From: Planctomycetaceae bacterium
Lineage (GTDB): Bacteria > Planctomycetota > Planctomycetia > Pirellulales > Thermoguttaceae
Assembly (NCBI GenBank): GCA_004556055.1
Contig: SFIW01000014.1
Location: 1 to 48,194, forward strand
Direction: 5' to 3'
DNA length: 48,194 nt
Made by a program: the position numbers and the translations under genes. The notes beneath the pieces were generated by a model. That model had not been told where the DNA came from. It saw only the letters and a list, made by a program, of their open reading frames with translations, and did not search any database. Numbering within the stretch: position 1 is the stretch's first letter; each line of letters begins with the position of its first letter. Positions 1-8,568 of the stretch are shown here, one piece after another.

Positions 1-513
1 TTTTGGAAGGGGGGGGGGGGTAACGCTAAAGATATTGTTCTCTAAAACATATTGCTTAAGTTTAGAGAAAGATTTCCCCTCTTCGGAATCAATGAAGTTA
101 TTCAGCATACCAAGATTGATCGCAAGAACGAACTTTTCGTTTCCGTCGTCGTCCAAACGATCGTCGCAGAAGGGTTCAATCCTCTTGGCTAAAGTTTGGA
201 TAGCCGTCTGATTCGGGGCGTCGCTTTCCGTGGCGTCGTTGATGATGCGCCATGAATCGAGAATTCGATCCTCGTCTTCGTATTTGAGATACGACAAGAG
301 ATGAGATTTTCCATCCCCCGCGCTGCCGCAGACTAGAACGAGCTGTTTATGATCGACGTCTGAAATCTCACGGATCAGAGTTCTAAAATCGGTTTCCGTC
401 TGTCGGGTCACGTGCATATATTTTTTCAACGGGGCAAAACCGTCAAGTTTTTGCACGGCCTCAGCTGAAAGTTTGCTAAGTTTCCTCAGTTCGGATATGA
501 ATTCACAACTCAT
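1..513 (-). CDS. dptF: DNA phosphorothioation-dependent restriction protein DptF, N-terminal part (cut by window edge)
   Basis: Partial gene: the ATG is at 511-513 and 171 codons run to the window edge without a stop. The product is the P-loop ATPase of the DptFGH restriction complex, which attacks DNA lacking the phosphorothioate marks made by Dnd proteins. Seen: a short helical N-terminus, then a Walker A-like CGSAGDGKSHLLSYLK (about residues 67-82), INDATES shortly after, and a hydrophobic FVLAINLGMLNNFI segment around residue 130. From memory, this order and wording match DptF of enterobacteria closely. An AAGGGA-type ribosome site lies about 10 bases before the ATG. dptG, dptH and the dnd modification genes are not in the window and would have to lie beyond position 1. 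The last few codons cross a 12-base homopolymer and read TPPPLPK, unlike the family, so this end is suspect. Confidence 0.85.
   Translation of the reverse strand, partial: MSCEFISELRKLSKLSAEAVQKLDGFAPLKKYMHVTRQTETDFRTLIREISDVDHKQLVLVCGSAGDGKSHLLSYLKYEDEDRILDSWRIINDATESDAPNQTAIQTLAKRIEPFCDDRLDDDGNEKFVLAINLGMLNNFIDSEEGKSFSKLKQYVLENNIFSVTPPPLPK
9..20. repeat. run of 12 G inside dptF
   Basis: Twelve consecutive G (C on the coding strand) lie eight bases from the window edge. Translation through the run gives a proline stretch not expected in DptF, so its length may be wrong or variable. It may be an assembly-end artefact or a slippage-prone tract. Confidence 0.9.
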
Positions 514-527
514 ATTCTTCGTTCCCT

Positions 528-704
528 TTATCCAACCAGATCGATCCAGAAGTTGCCTTTGTCCCAAGTGATCGCGAGCGGATACGACGTCTCGCGGTAT
601 AACTTCGCAAAGAAGCGATGAAGACGATCCCGTAGCCTCCAAAGATAAAACGAACGCTTATCCTGCCCGTAGTTTGTTCGGGGGCCTTCGTTTAGGAGTT
701 CCAT
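528..704 (-). CDS. hypothetical small protein upstream of dptF
   Basis: An ORF of 58 codons (MELLNEG... to ...FWIDLVG) ends 14 bases before the dptF ATG and lies downstream of a good promoter, so it is probably cotranscribed with dptF. The product is basic and aromatic-rich (YLWRLRDRLHRFF) with no recognised domain. Its own ATG has a poor ribosome site. A stronger one (AGAGGA) lies just upstream, before an ATG in another frame that encodes only seven residues and a stop. The real gene may therefore start there and carry a frameshift, or the seven-codon ORF may be a leader peptide. It could also be a remnant of a longer gene. Confidence 0.4.
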   Translation of the reverse strand: MELLNEGPRTNYGQDKRSFYLWRLRDRLHRFFAKLYRETSYPLAITWDKGNFWIDLVG

Positions 705-762
705 CGCTCTTTTAGGACGAACGTCCCTTGTTCATATTCCTCTGGTCAACGACGCGTCAACC

Positions 763-791
763 ATTCTACTTCGTTTCTGCGAATCCGTCAA
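763..791 (-). promoter_or_regulatory. sigma70-type promoter for the dptF unit
   Basis: On the minus strand TTGACG (786-791) and TAGAAT (763-768) are separated by 17 bases, one mismatch from consensus in each box. Transcription would start near 756, about 240 bases upstream of the dptF ATG. The rest of 514-903 holds only the small ORF, a GGAA-rich purine stretch (814-840) and the terminator of the next gene. Confidence 0.6.
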
Positions 792-833
792 TTAAAAAAC
801 CCAAGAGACGTCTAGGAAGGAAGGAAGAAAGGA

Positions 834-876
834 AGAAAGAAAAAGCCTCCCAAAATCGCGCAACTTAGGGAGGCTT
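834..876 (-). terminator. terminator of the FG-GAP/dockerin-like gene
   Basis: A perfect 9-bp stem (843-851 with 868-876, AAGCCTCCC/GGGAGGCTT) is followed on the minus strand by a T-rich run. It sits 28 bases past the stop of the gene at 904-3975. Confidence 0.8.
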
Positions 877-903
877 ATTCTTTATCTAAGGCGTTACCAG
901 GGG

Positions 904-3900
904 TTACTGTTCGACGTCAAGCTTCGTTTTCAGCGTCTCTGCAAGGGGAAGAGGACCGTAAAAATCGGCGTAATTCGTCGCGAGCGCCGTTTCCGCGGCG
1001 TCGTCGAGTTCGTCTAGGACGGCGAATTCGAGGGAGGCGAACGCTTCGTCAGTATCCAGAAGCGCGGTCGAACGCGTTTGGGGTTCCGTCTGATAGAGAG
1101 AATCCCGTCCGTCCCCCTTCGTCGCGCCAAGGGCGGGCAGGACGTTCGCAAGGTCGTTCGCGTTCACCATATCGTTCAAGTCCACGTCGAAAACGCGGTA
1201 TTTCGCCTGATCGATTTCGTCCACGCGCGACCCTAAGAGGGAAATGACAAGACCCATGTCGTTCGAGTTGACCATCCCGTTGTCGTCCGCGTCGAAGACG
1301 TACGGATAATAAGAGATCGAAGTCGGAGCGCTCGCCGAAGCGACCGTCGAACCGTTGATTATCTGCGCGCTCGCCGTCGCGGAAAAGCCCGCGTTTAACG
1401 CCCTCAACACGCCGTCGGAAGGAAGCGCGACGCCCTCGCCGGGCATGAACTTCATCCGGCCAAGAAGAACCCAGCCGTCCGAATCCGCCGCGCCCGAGCC
1501 CGTCGCCGTAATCGCCGCAACTCCGCCCTCCGCGCTATAGCGAATCGTATAACCCGTCGCGCTCTCAATCTCCGAAAGCGTGAAATAGGTCGCGTTGTAG
1601 TTGAACGTCAACGACGCCGACGTCACCCCTGCGCTACCTTCCGCGCGAGCCCACACGTCGACATAGAAGCACGACCATTCGTCAAGCCACGTACGTTCCG
1701 TCGAAACCGCCGTCGCGTAAGTCGAACCCGACGCGCTCGACAAAGACTGCAACACAAAATCCACCGAGCCGCTCGCGCTTAGCGACGAGCCGTTGAGCGC
1801 AACGCCCAGCGTCTTATCCTGCGCCCAAACAAAATCGAGAGAATTATTGCCGCTATCCGCCGGCGCAAAACACGTAAAGAACGCTTTGTTCGCGTCGAGG
1901 GAAAGCGCCTGCGTTTGCGCAACGCTCAGCGTCGCGCTCGTACCGCCGCCAAGAAGGGATATTAACGACGCAGATCCCGCGTTGGTTCCAACGACGACGC
2001 CTAGATCGGCATATCCGTCCCCGTTAAGATCGCCGACAGAAAGCGTTCCGAGCGTCTGCGCGTTCGACAAGAGCGTTCGGCCCGACGGCTTCGTTCCAAA
2101 GGAGCCCGACGACGTTCCAAGGAAGTAGACGACGCTCGCCGTCGCATCCGCGCTCCCGACCGCTATATCCGCCTTCCCATCCCCGTTGAAATCGCCAATC
2201 GCCGCCGACGTCGGAACCGCTCCGACCGTCGTCGCGTATTTCGTCGAAATCGTCGTCCCTGTAAAGGACGAACCGCCGTTCTTCAGAACCGTGATCGACG
2301 CAGCGGCCGTATTCGTCACGACTAGATCGTCGAAAACGCCCCCGTAGAGCTTACCCGACGTCAACGCCGTCCCGACCGCCGTCGTCGACGTGAACGATCG
2401 CGTCGCGGTTAATCCCGAGCCGGTATATAGCAACGCGTTGACCGTCGTGATTCCCGACTTCGTCGTCATGAGCGCGAGTTCGTCCTTTGCCGTCTGACTG
2501 AAGCGCCCTACCGCAATATCCGCGATCGGGTTGACGAAAGACTGTTTCGCCAATCCCACGAACGAGCCGTCCTCAAGTTGCGCGAAGATTTGCGCGCTTG
2601 ACCCGACCGTCGACGAGTAAAGAACCGCTACGTCGACAAGCCCGTCCCCGTTGAAATCCCCAAAGACCGCCTTCTTCACTTTTTGCGTAAACGTATAACG
2701 GCAATCGATTGAGTCGACGGCGCCCGACGCGGAAACCGCGCCGACGTACAAGCGCGATTCGCCCACGAGGATCGCGTCCGTCGCGCCATCCCCGTTCGAA
2801 TCGCCAAGATACGCGCCGATATATTCGGGGGAAGAAACGACAAGCGCGTCTTTTGTCAAATCGTAACCGTTTTCAGCCGAATCGGTCGCGACGTAGAACG
2901 CGTAAGAAGAGCCGTTGACAATAAAGAGTTCCGGATTCGAATCGCCGCCAAAATCGCCGAACGCCGCCGCGCTCGACGCGTTGAGTTTCATCGAGTCGCA
3001 TGCGACCCACTTGCCGACCGTCGTCGCGTCGACCGTCGCCTCGAGTTCCGACGCTGAGATCGTAACAAGCCCGCTTTGGCTGCCCGTCGTCGCTCCGAGA
3101 ACGAGAAAATCATCCTGCCCTGCAACCCAGCTAAAGGTGGTTCCCGAACCGTATCCGCTCAGGTCAAAGCTATATTTAGAGACGACGGAGCCGATCGACG
3201 CGAGAACAAGATCCGCCTGCATCGACGACGAATCCTTGAGGAGCAAATAATCGACGCCGTTAATCGTCGTCGTCCCCATGAGCTCCTCCGTAATCGAGCT
3301 GACGACGCGCGACGTAGAGCCAAAGGAAGAGGTTCCGTAACCCGAATAAACGACCGTCTTCGTATCGGAGCCCGTCGCAGTCAGAGTCGTCGCTTGGACG
3401 ACAAGAGAGTCCCCGAGACGTTCCGCAGCCACGTCGACAAAGAGGAGCAGATCTGCGTTTGCGGAGTTGAACTTCGAAACGTCGAGTTCCGTCTGCGACT
3501 TCTGCGCAAAGCTTTGGCTCGACGCGTTCCATTGATAAGCGGTCGCCGTGAGACCGACGCCCGAAGAAGCGGAGAGAATCGTCAGGGCGTCGCCGGAAAG
3601 AATCGCCGAATCGTAGCCCTTCGAACCGCTCAGAGAATCGAGCGTTTGCGTTCCGACAAGTTTGTAAGCGCCCGAGGTTCCTTCCGCGGAATAGACGCTG
3701 ACCGTGCGCGCCCCGTAGTTAAACGTCACAAGTTCGGAAGAGCCGTCCCCGTCGAGATCGGAGAGTTCGCACGCGTCGACGCTGGCGCCGAGTTCCACGC
3801 TATACGCCGCGCTCGCTTCAGGCGTATACGTCGAAAGGGACTCCGACGCGAACCCGCCCCAGTCGGCGTTGAGCATCTCGCGATTTTCCAAGGTTTCGAG

Positions 3901-3975
3901 GGAAAGACGGCGCAAATGGCGCGCGGAGTCGTTTGAGTTCGATTCGAAAAATCGTGCAAATAATCTGGTCTTCAT
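904..3975 (-). CDS. secreted FG-GAP/VCBS-repeat surface protein with dockerin-like C-terminus
   Basis: 1,023 residues. Residues ~20-40 carry RRLSLETLENREML, the conserved N-terminal motif of large planctomycete surface proteins, which acts in place of a classic signal peptide. Many calcium-binding FG-GAP/VCBS units follow, of the type GDFNGDGxxD or GDLNGDGYAD (for example near residues 395, 440, 590 and 650), implying an integrin-like beta-propeller. Near residues 750-870 is a cohesin-like beta domain (FYVDVWARAEGS...SLTFNYNATYF). Two dockerin-like F-hand repeats follow around 890-960 (DADDNGMVNSNDMG and DVDLNDMVNANDLA), then an acidic tail. The cohesin-like plus dockerin-like pairing suggests self-assembly or docking at the cell surface; no enzyme domain is visible. 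The ATG at 3973-3975 is the only start that keeps the motif, though its ribosome site is weak. It is a single-gene unit with its own terminator. Confidence 0.85.
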   Translation of the reverse strand: MKTRLFARFFESNSNDSARHLRRLSLETLENREMLNADWGGFASESLSTYTPEASAAYSVELGASVDACELSDLDGDGSSELVTFNYGARTVSVYSAEGTSGAYKLVGTQTLDSLSGSKGYDSAILSGDALTILSASSGVGLTATAYQWNASSQSFAQKSQTELDVSKFNSANADLLLFVDVAAERLGDSLVVQATTLTATGSDTKTVVYSGYGTSSFGSTSRVVSSITEELMGTTTINGVDYLLLKDSSSMQADLVLASIGSVVSKYSFDLSGYGSGTTFSWVAGQDDFLVLGATTGSQSGLVTISASELEATVDATTVGKWVACDSMKLNASSAAAFGDFGGDSNPELFIVNGSSYAFYVATDSAENGYDLTKDALVVSSPEYIGAYLGDSNGDGATDAILVGESRLYVGAVSASGAVDSIDCRYTFTQKVKKAVFGDFNGDGLVDVAVLYSSTVGSSAQIFAQLEDGSFVGLAKQSFVNPIADIAVGRFSQTAKDELALMTTKSGITTVNALLYTGSGLTATRSFTSTTAVGTALTSGKLYGGVFDDLVVTNTAAASITVLKNGGSSFTGTTISTKYATTVGAVPTSAAIGDFNGDGKADIAVGSADATASVVYFLGTSSGSFGTKPSGRTLLSNAQTLGTLSVGDLNGDGYADLGVVVGTNAGSASLISLLGGGTSATLSVAQTQALSLDANKAFFTCFAPADSGNNSLDFVWAQDKTLGVALNGSSLSASGSVDFVLQSLSSASGSTYATAVSTERTWLDEWSCFYVDVWARAEGSAGVTSASLTFNYNATYFTLSEIESATGYTIRYSAEGGVAAITATGSGAADSDGWVLLGRMKFMPGEGVALPSDGVLRALNAGFSATASAQIINGSTVASASAPTSISYYPYVFDADDNGMVNSNDMGLVISLLGSRVDEIDQAKYRVFDVDLNDMVNANDLANVLPALGATKGDGRDSLYQTEPQTRSTALLDTDEAFASLEFAVLDELDDAAETALATNYADFYGPLPLAETLKTKLDVEQ

Positions 3976-4290
3976 TTATCTGACGCCCTGCGGTTATTGA
4001 TTTCTAGTCGACGCGAATGAGACGCGGACGCTCGCGTCATTCTCGCGCATTGTAGTAAAACGCGCCCATTCAAGCTACGTCAATTATATCGGACGACGAC
4101 CAAAAAAAACGTCGTGAATCCGATTCGCGTCAATTTTTCCACAAATCTTTCTTATTTTACGACCGACTTCTCGCGACAACTCCTCGCAAAGCAAGACGGC
4201 TCCCTCTTTTGGACGCCGTCGCGCCGAAAAAGTTCCTCGTCCACGCTCTAAAAAAAGACGGGCAAGCCTTCGCCTACCCGCTTTTGTCGC
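3976..4290. other. intergenic region, no gene seen
   Basis: About 315 bases, more AT-rich than the flanking genes. It should hold the minus-strand promoter of the surface-protein gene; TTGACG-like -35 boxes occur (near 4079 and 4129) but no well-spaced -10 was found. One small inverted repeat, GACGCG/CGCGTC, lies at 4020-4037. Confidence 0.5.
4249..4282 (-). terminator. probable terminator of the YhaN-like ATPase gene
   Basis: An imperfect GC-rich hairpin (CGGG...CCCG, 4259-4280) is followed on the minus strand by seven T. It lies just past the stop at 4291. Confidence 0.6.
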
Positions 4291-7200
4291 TCATTTTTCA
4301 TCGCGCGATTCGGAATCGTCCTCTTTATCGATCTCCGCGTCCCAATCGTCCTGGTCGTCGTCGGATTCCTCGTCGTCGACGGTGAAGTAGTCGTTGAAAT
4401 TCTCCTTCTGCTCCGACTTGTCGTCGTTATAGAATCGTGAGGAATCGCCGCCGTCTCCGAAGACAGAAGTCCACGCGTCGTAGTCAGGCGCGTCCGCCCC
4501 TTCGTTCTCTTCGTCGATCGTCACGTAATCGACGTTGTCGTCGCGCAAGTTCGACGGGCGACGCGGCGCGTCTTGTCGCGCTCCGAACCCGCGGTCATTC
4601 ACTTCGAAATCGCCGCTGTCCGAGGACTGCGTCGTAAACGTCGGACTGATCTCAGACAACGCGCGAAGATTCGCGGACTCGTTTCCGAGCGTCACCTCGC
4701 GCTGAGTTTGCGTATAATGCGCGTCGGCGTCCTCGGCGACAGTAAAGCTCGCGTTGACCGTCTTCTCGACGTCGACAGTCGAGGACTGCGCCTCGGCGGC
4801 AAGCGCCGGCGAGGCGGCTACCGCGTCGGACGCGATCTCTTGCTCCACGCGCACGTCGACGTCGGACTCCGCGCTGATTACGCTCGACTCGTCCGTCTGC
4901 TGCGGCGCGAAGTCGTATTCAGGTCGTTCAAGAACGTCTTTCTCTTGAGAGATCGCCGCGCCGACGTTCTCCGCGTCCTCAAAATCGGATCCGGGAACCG
5001 CAAAGTCGTCCCCTTCCGTCTCGACGGCGCCGCGTTCCACAAAATTCGGGCCCATTTCAACCGGACGCCGAACGTCGACGCGAAGTTCCGCCTCTCCTCG
5101 CGCAAGGCGCTTCTTGAGGGGCGAAAGAACGCGGAACCGGCGTTTCTCAGGATCAGTCGACGTCGGCAGGACGCACACGGAGACCCCGAGCTTCAGGAAG
5201 AGTCGGCAAATATGTTCGTGACACGTGAAGAGGAAGATTTGTCGTCCCCCCTTAGCGAACTCGACGAGAACTTTCGCCGCGATCGCCGCGCGGCGGTAAT
5301 CGAAGTTCACGAGAACGTCGTCCCAGATAAGAGGCGTCTGGACGCCGTGCTTCTCGAAGGAGACGACGAGCGCGAGTCGAATCGCGATAAAGAGGAGTTC
5401 GCGGGTACCGCGCGAAAGGGACGCCACTTCAAGAGTTTCGCCGTTCGAGGCGTCGACGAAGAGCGTGTCTTCTCCCAGCGGAGTCCAGATATTGACGTAC
5501 ATGCCGTCGGTCAAACGCTTCAAGAATCGGGACGCTTCGCGCAGCGTTTCTGGTTGGCGTTCCTTTTCATACGCGCGACGAATCTCTTCCATCATCATGC
5601 CCGCGACGGCGCGGCTCTGCCACAATTCCGCGACGCGGCCAAGACGCAAATTGTACGCGGCGACGTCGAAACGCGCGCGACGCGTCTCCTTCCGCGCGGC
5701 CAGCGCGTCAAGCTGTTCGCTCAGGCGACCCGACGTCTCCAACTTGCTCTTGAGCTCCGCGTCGTAACTCGCGACGCGATTTTCAATTTCAGCGATCGAC
5801 GCCGCAAGATTTTCGCGCGTTTCCTGATCGCCTAAAAGCTCCTCGATAACGCGCGGTTCGCAGAAATCGCCGACGCCTTCGACAAAGCGTTGATCCGCCG
5901 CGTCGAGTTCCGTTATCCGCGAGCAGAGGAGTTCGTAACGCTCGACTAATTCGACAAGTTCCTCGCGCGAGCGCGCCCCGAATCCGCGCAAGTAACGTCG
6001 CGTCTCGCGAGACTGACGTCGATGGATCGCAATATCCTTGCGACAGCGACGTTTGATCGCGTTCATCTCGCCAAGAGCGACGTCTCGCGCCTTGAGCGCT
6101 TCGTCGCGTTGAACGAGAAGTTCGCGCAGTTTCGGCGTCACGAAGAAGGGAGAAGTCTCCGCAAAACGCAGTTGCGGCACGAGCGCAACCGCCGCGTCGA
6201 AGCGTTCCATAATTCCCTGGCGTTCGCGTCCGAGATATTCGATTTCCGCCGCGACGTTTGCGATCTGAGCGCGGACGTCGTCCGCCATCTCCGCGCGGGA
6301 GAACAACTCGCGCGTCTGACGCGGCTTGAGCGTGTCCGGAAGACAGGCCGAGCGGAGCCATTTGCGCCATCTCTTACGCGCCTTCTTCACTCCTTCAATT
6401 CCGCGAGCGACTCGCGCTTCGCACGCCTTCGCCTTCTTCGTCGCGCTACGCCACTGCGTCTCGACGGGAGCGAGTCCTTCAAAGAACGTCAACTCTTGCT
6501 TGGCGCGTTGGAGTCGAAGGTCGAGCGTGACCGCGCCCTGACCTGTGGGAGAAGGATACTTCTCGTCGATCGACGCGGCTTCCGCTCGCGCCTGTTCAAG
6601 CTGCTTCAGGAGCAACCCGAGGCGTCGTTGATTGTCCTCGAGCTTCATACGATTGCGTCGTTCAACCGTCGCCTTATAGAAGACGCAACCGATCGTCGCC
6701 AGAAGTCCGACAAGCCCCGCAACAAGATCGACCTTGCTTGAAAAGAGGGACAGACCGAATAGGAGCGAACCGACGACGACGCCCGCGCCGAGCGCGTAGA
6801 GCGGAACCCCGACGATCGCTTGAGTCTCCGCAAGCGCGTGGTTCTGACGTTCCAATTCCCGGCGATACGTCGCCATCTCGTCCATACGCTTGTCGATCTC
6901 TATGCGTCGACGCAATGCGGAGAGGAGTTTTCCAGTCCGTTCGATCGCCTCGGTCAAATTCTTCTGACCATGCGTCGTGAGCCCTTCTTCGAGCTTCAAA
7001 ACGAGCGCGTTGAGCTCCCCTTGCGCTTGCGAAAGATCCGCGCGGTAGCGACGTAGGCGCAACATCGCTCTCTTGACCCGCTTTGCGGGCTTCGTGTAAT
7101 CTTCGATTTCTTTAGAGAGGGTTCCCGTTTCGACGAGTTTGTTCGGCAACTTGACGGGCTTCTCGCCCGCTTTAACCTGCCCGAGTCGCGCCGCTTCAGA

Positions 7201-8568
7201 CGCTTGTTGCGCCGCGAGCGTCTCGTTAATCGCTTCGAGGGACGACTGCGTTATCACCAGCTTGCCGCTGCGCGCGCTGCGAATACGACGCTCTTCTTCC
7301 GCGAGATTCTCGTTGAGCTCCGAAAGCTGTTGCCGGAGGGAGCCGATCTTTTCGTCGATCTCCTTCAGGCGCGGCAAATCTTCTTCAAGAATAGAGACGC
7401 GAGGCGCAAGTTCCGCGAGTCCCGGCTCGATATCGATCGCGTCGCGTTCGTCGCGTTTCGCGCGGTACGCGTCCCGTTGCGTTTTGATGCGCGCGGCGGT
7501 CTCATGCGACTCCTTCGTCAGGCGGTCGCATTCGTCGATCGCGGAACGTTCCACTTCGGGAACTTCACCCATCGCGGCGATTTCTTCGCGGCGCCGCCGA
7601 CGCTCGTCCCATAGAGGAACAAGACGCAAAGCAAGTTCGCGAGCGCGCTGTTGGCGCGTCGCCTTATCGCGACGATCTTGGAGCGCGGTCACTCCCTCCT
7701 CTAACGCGCGCCGTTCTTCCAAAAGACGCGAATATTCCGCGAGTTCCGTCGACGAAGCCGACGCCGCTTGACGCGCGCGCGCGCGTTCGTCCACAAGATT
7801 CGTCAGGATCGAAGGACGATCCTTCGCGTCAAAAAGGTCGTTCCGTTCCGCGACTATCTGATGGAAGACCTGTACGAAGGATCCGCGATCAACGCCGACG
7901 CTGAGACGATAGAGCATCTGCGACGCTTCCGTTTCGTCCAGCGCGCCGAGCTTCTGCAATTCGTCCAAACCGATCGCGAAAACGCCGTTATACGTCGATT
8001 CGTCGAGATTACACGTAAGCGTCTTCGCAAAATAATCCCCCACCGGAGCTCCGTCGGGCCCCGTAATGACAAGGGATTCCGCAATACGGAGTCCTGGAAG
8101 CGCGTAGAAACGTCCGCTCCAGTTCGCCAACCCGTCTGGAGCGGCGAACCCAGAGCGACGCTCCGCCGCGGAAAGATACGAACCGTCGCGTTTGATATAG
8201 CGTCTCTCGACGCGATGTTCGCCGAAGTCAGTCGCGAGCGTCGCCGCGCCGCCGATCCAAGACCGCGCGGGATTCCGCGCCGCGTCGACCGCGCTATCCG
8301 CGCCCCCCGACTCAGGAAGCGAGCCCTGCTCCGCCGGCTCCGCGACTTCGTGCAAACCGCGACGACGGCGACCGTCGAGCGCCATCTGAATATAACGCGC
8401 CCTATCTTCGTCCGCCCCGCCGTAAAGACACGCGCGGATAAACTGCATCAGCGTCGTCTTACCCGCTTCGTTGGGACCAAAAAATACGTTTAGGCCCGGT
8501 GAAAGCTTCGGGAGAGACATATTCTCCCAGACGCCGAAACGACCGATTTGTAGCGACGTGATTTTCAC
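4291..8568 (-). CDS. YhaN/SbcC-like AAA ATPase with acidic C-terminal tail
   Basis: 1,425 residues. The product is an SMC/Rad50-type ATPase expected to pair with the phosphoesterase encoded just upstream in DNA-end processing. Seen: N-terminal MKITSLQIGRFGVWEN with Walker A GPNEAGKTT at residues 31-39; long Arg/Glu-rich coiled coils (about 250-580 and 640-1010); a C-terminal ATPase lobe with the signature SLSRGTRELLFIAIRLAL and Walker B PLIWDDVLVNFD, ending near residue 1135. A hydrophobic stretch at about 586-632 in the coiled coil is known from the YhaN branch and could be membrane-inserted. Residues ~1136-1425 are an acidic, low-complexity tail not expected in YhaN or SbcC. The start overlaps the end of the phosphoesterase gene by four bases (ATGA), indicating translational coupling. 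Confidence 0.88.
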   Translation of the reverse strand: MKITSLQIGRFGVWENMSLPKLSPGLNVFFGPNEAGKTTLMQFIRACLYGGADEDRARYIQMALDGRRRRGLHEVAEPAEQGSLPESGGADSAVDAARNPARSWIGGAATLATDFGEHRVERRYIKRDGSYLSAAERRSGFAAPDGLANWSGRFYALPGLRIAESLVITGPDGAPVGDYFAKTLTCNLDESTYNGVFAIGLDELQKLGALDETEASQMLYRLSVGVDRGSFVQVFHQIVAERNDLFDAKDRPSILTNLVDERARARQAASASSTELAEYSRLLEERRALEEGVTALQDRRDKATRQQRARELALRLVPLWDERRRRREEIAAMGEVPEVERSAIDECDRLTKESHETAARIKTQRDAYRAKRDERDAIDIEPGLAELAPRVSILEEDLPRLKEIDEKIGSLRQQLSELNENLAEEERRIRSARSGKLVITQSSLEAINETLAAQQASEAARLGQVKAGEKPVKLPNKLVETGTLSKEIEDYTKPAKRVKRAMLRLRRYRADLSQAQGELNALVLKLEEGLTTHGQKNLTEAIERTGKLLSALRRRIEIDKRMDEMATYRRELERQNHALAETQAIVGVPLYALGAGVVVGSLLFGLSLFSSKVDLVAGLVGLLATIGCVFYKATVERRNRMKLEDNQRRLGLLLKQLEQARAEAASIDEKYPSPTGQGAVTLDLRLQRAKQELTFFEGLAPVETQWRSATKKAKACEARVARGIEGVKKARKRWRKWLRSACLPDTLKPRQTRELFSRAEMADDVRAQIANVAAEIEYLGRERQGIMERFDAAVALVPQLRFAETSPFFVTPKLRELLVQRDEALKARDVALGEMNAIKRRCRKDIAIHRRQSRETRRYLRGFGARSREELVELVERYELLCSRITELDAADQRFVEGVGDFCEPRVIEELLGDQETRENLAASIAEIENRVASYDAELKSKLETSGRLSEQLDALAARKETRRARFDVAAYNLRLGRVAELWQSRAVAGMMMEEIRRAYEKERQPETLREASRFLKRLTDGMYVNIWTPLGEDTLFVDASNGETLEVASLSRGTRELLFIAIRLALVVSFEKHGVQTPLIWDDVLVNFDYRRAAIAAKVLVEFAKGGRQIFLFTCHEHICRLFLKLGVSVCVLPTSTDPEKRRFRVLSPLKKRLARGEAELRVDVRRPVEMGPNFVERGAVETEGDDFAVPGSDFEDAENVGAAISQEKDVLERPEYDFAPQQTDESSVISAESDVDVRVEQEIASDAVAASPALAAEAQSSTVDVEKTVNASFTVAEDADAHYTQTQREVTLGNESANLRALSEISPTFTTQSSDSGDFEVNDRGFGARQDAPRRPSNLRDDNVDYVTIDEENEGADAPDYDAWTSVFGDGGDSSRFYNDDKSEQKENFNDYFTVDDEESDDDQDDWDAEIDKEDDSESRDEK

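Noticed and set aside
814..840. GGAA-rich purine tract taken for a microsatellite
   Set aside because: Irregular units, short, non-coding, next to a terminator; no sign of function.
3076..3936. Long plus-strand ORF opposite the surface-protein gene
   Set aside because: Arg-rich shadow of GTC/GAC codons with no ribosome site or domain; the minus-strand gene is clearly real.
4133..4145. TTTTTCCACAAA resembling a DnaA box
   Set aside because: Single copy far from dnaA; a lone near-match is expected by chance.
4573..5835. 420-codon plus-strand ORF inside the YhaN-like gene
   Set aside because: Composition is that of an antisense shadow; the ATPase motifs lie on the other strand.
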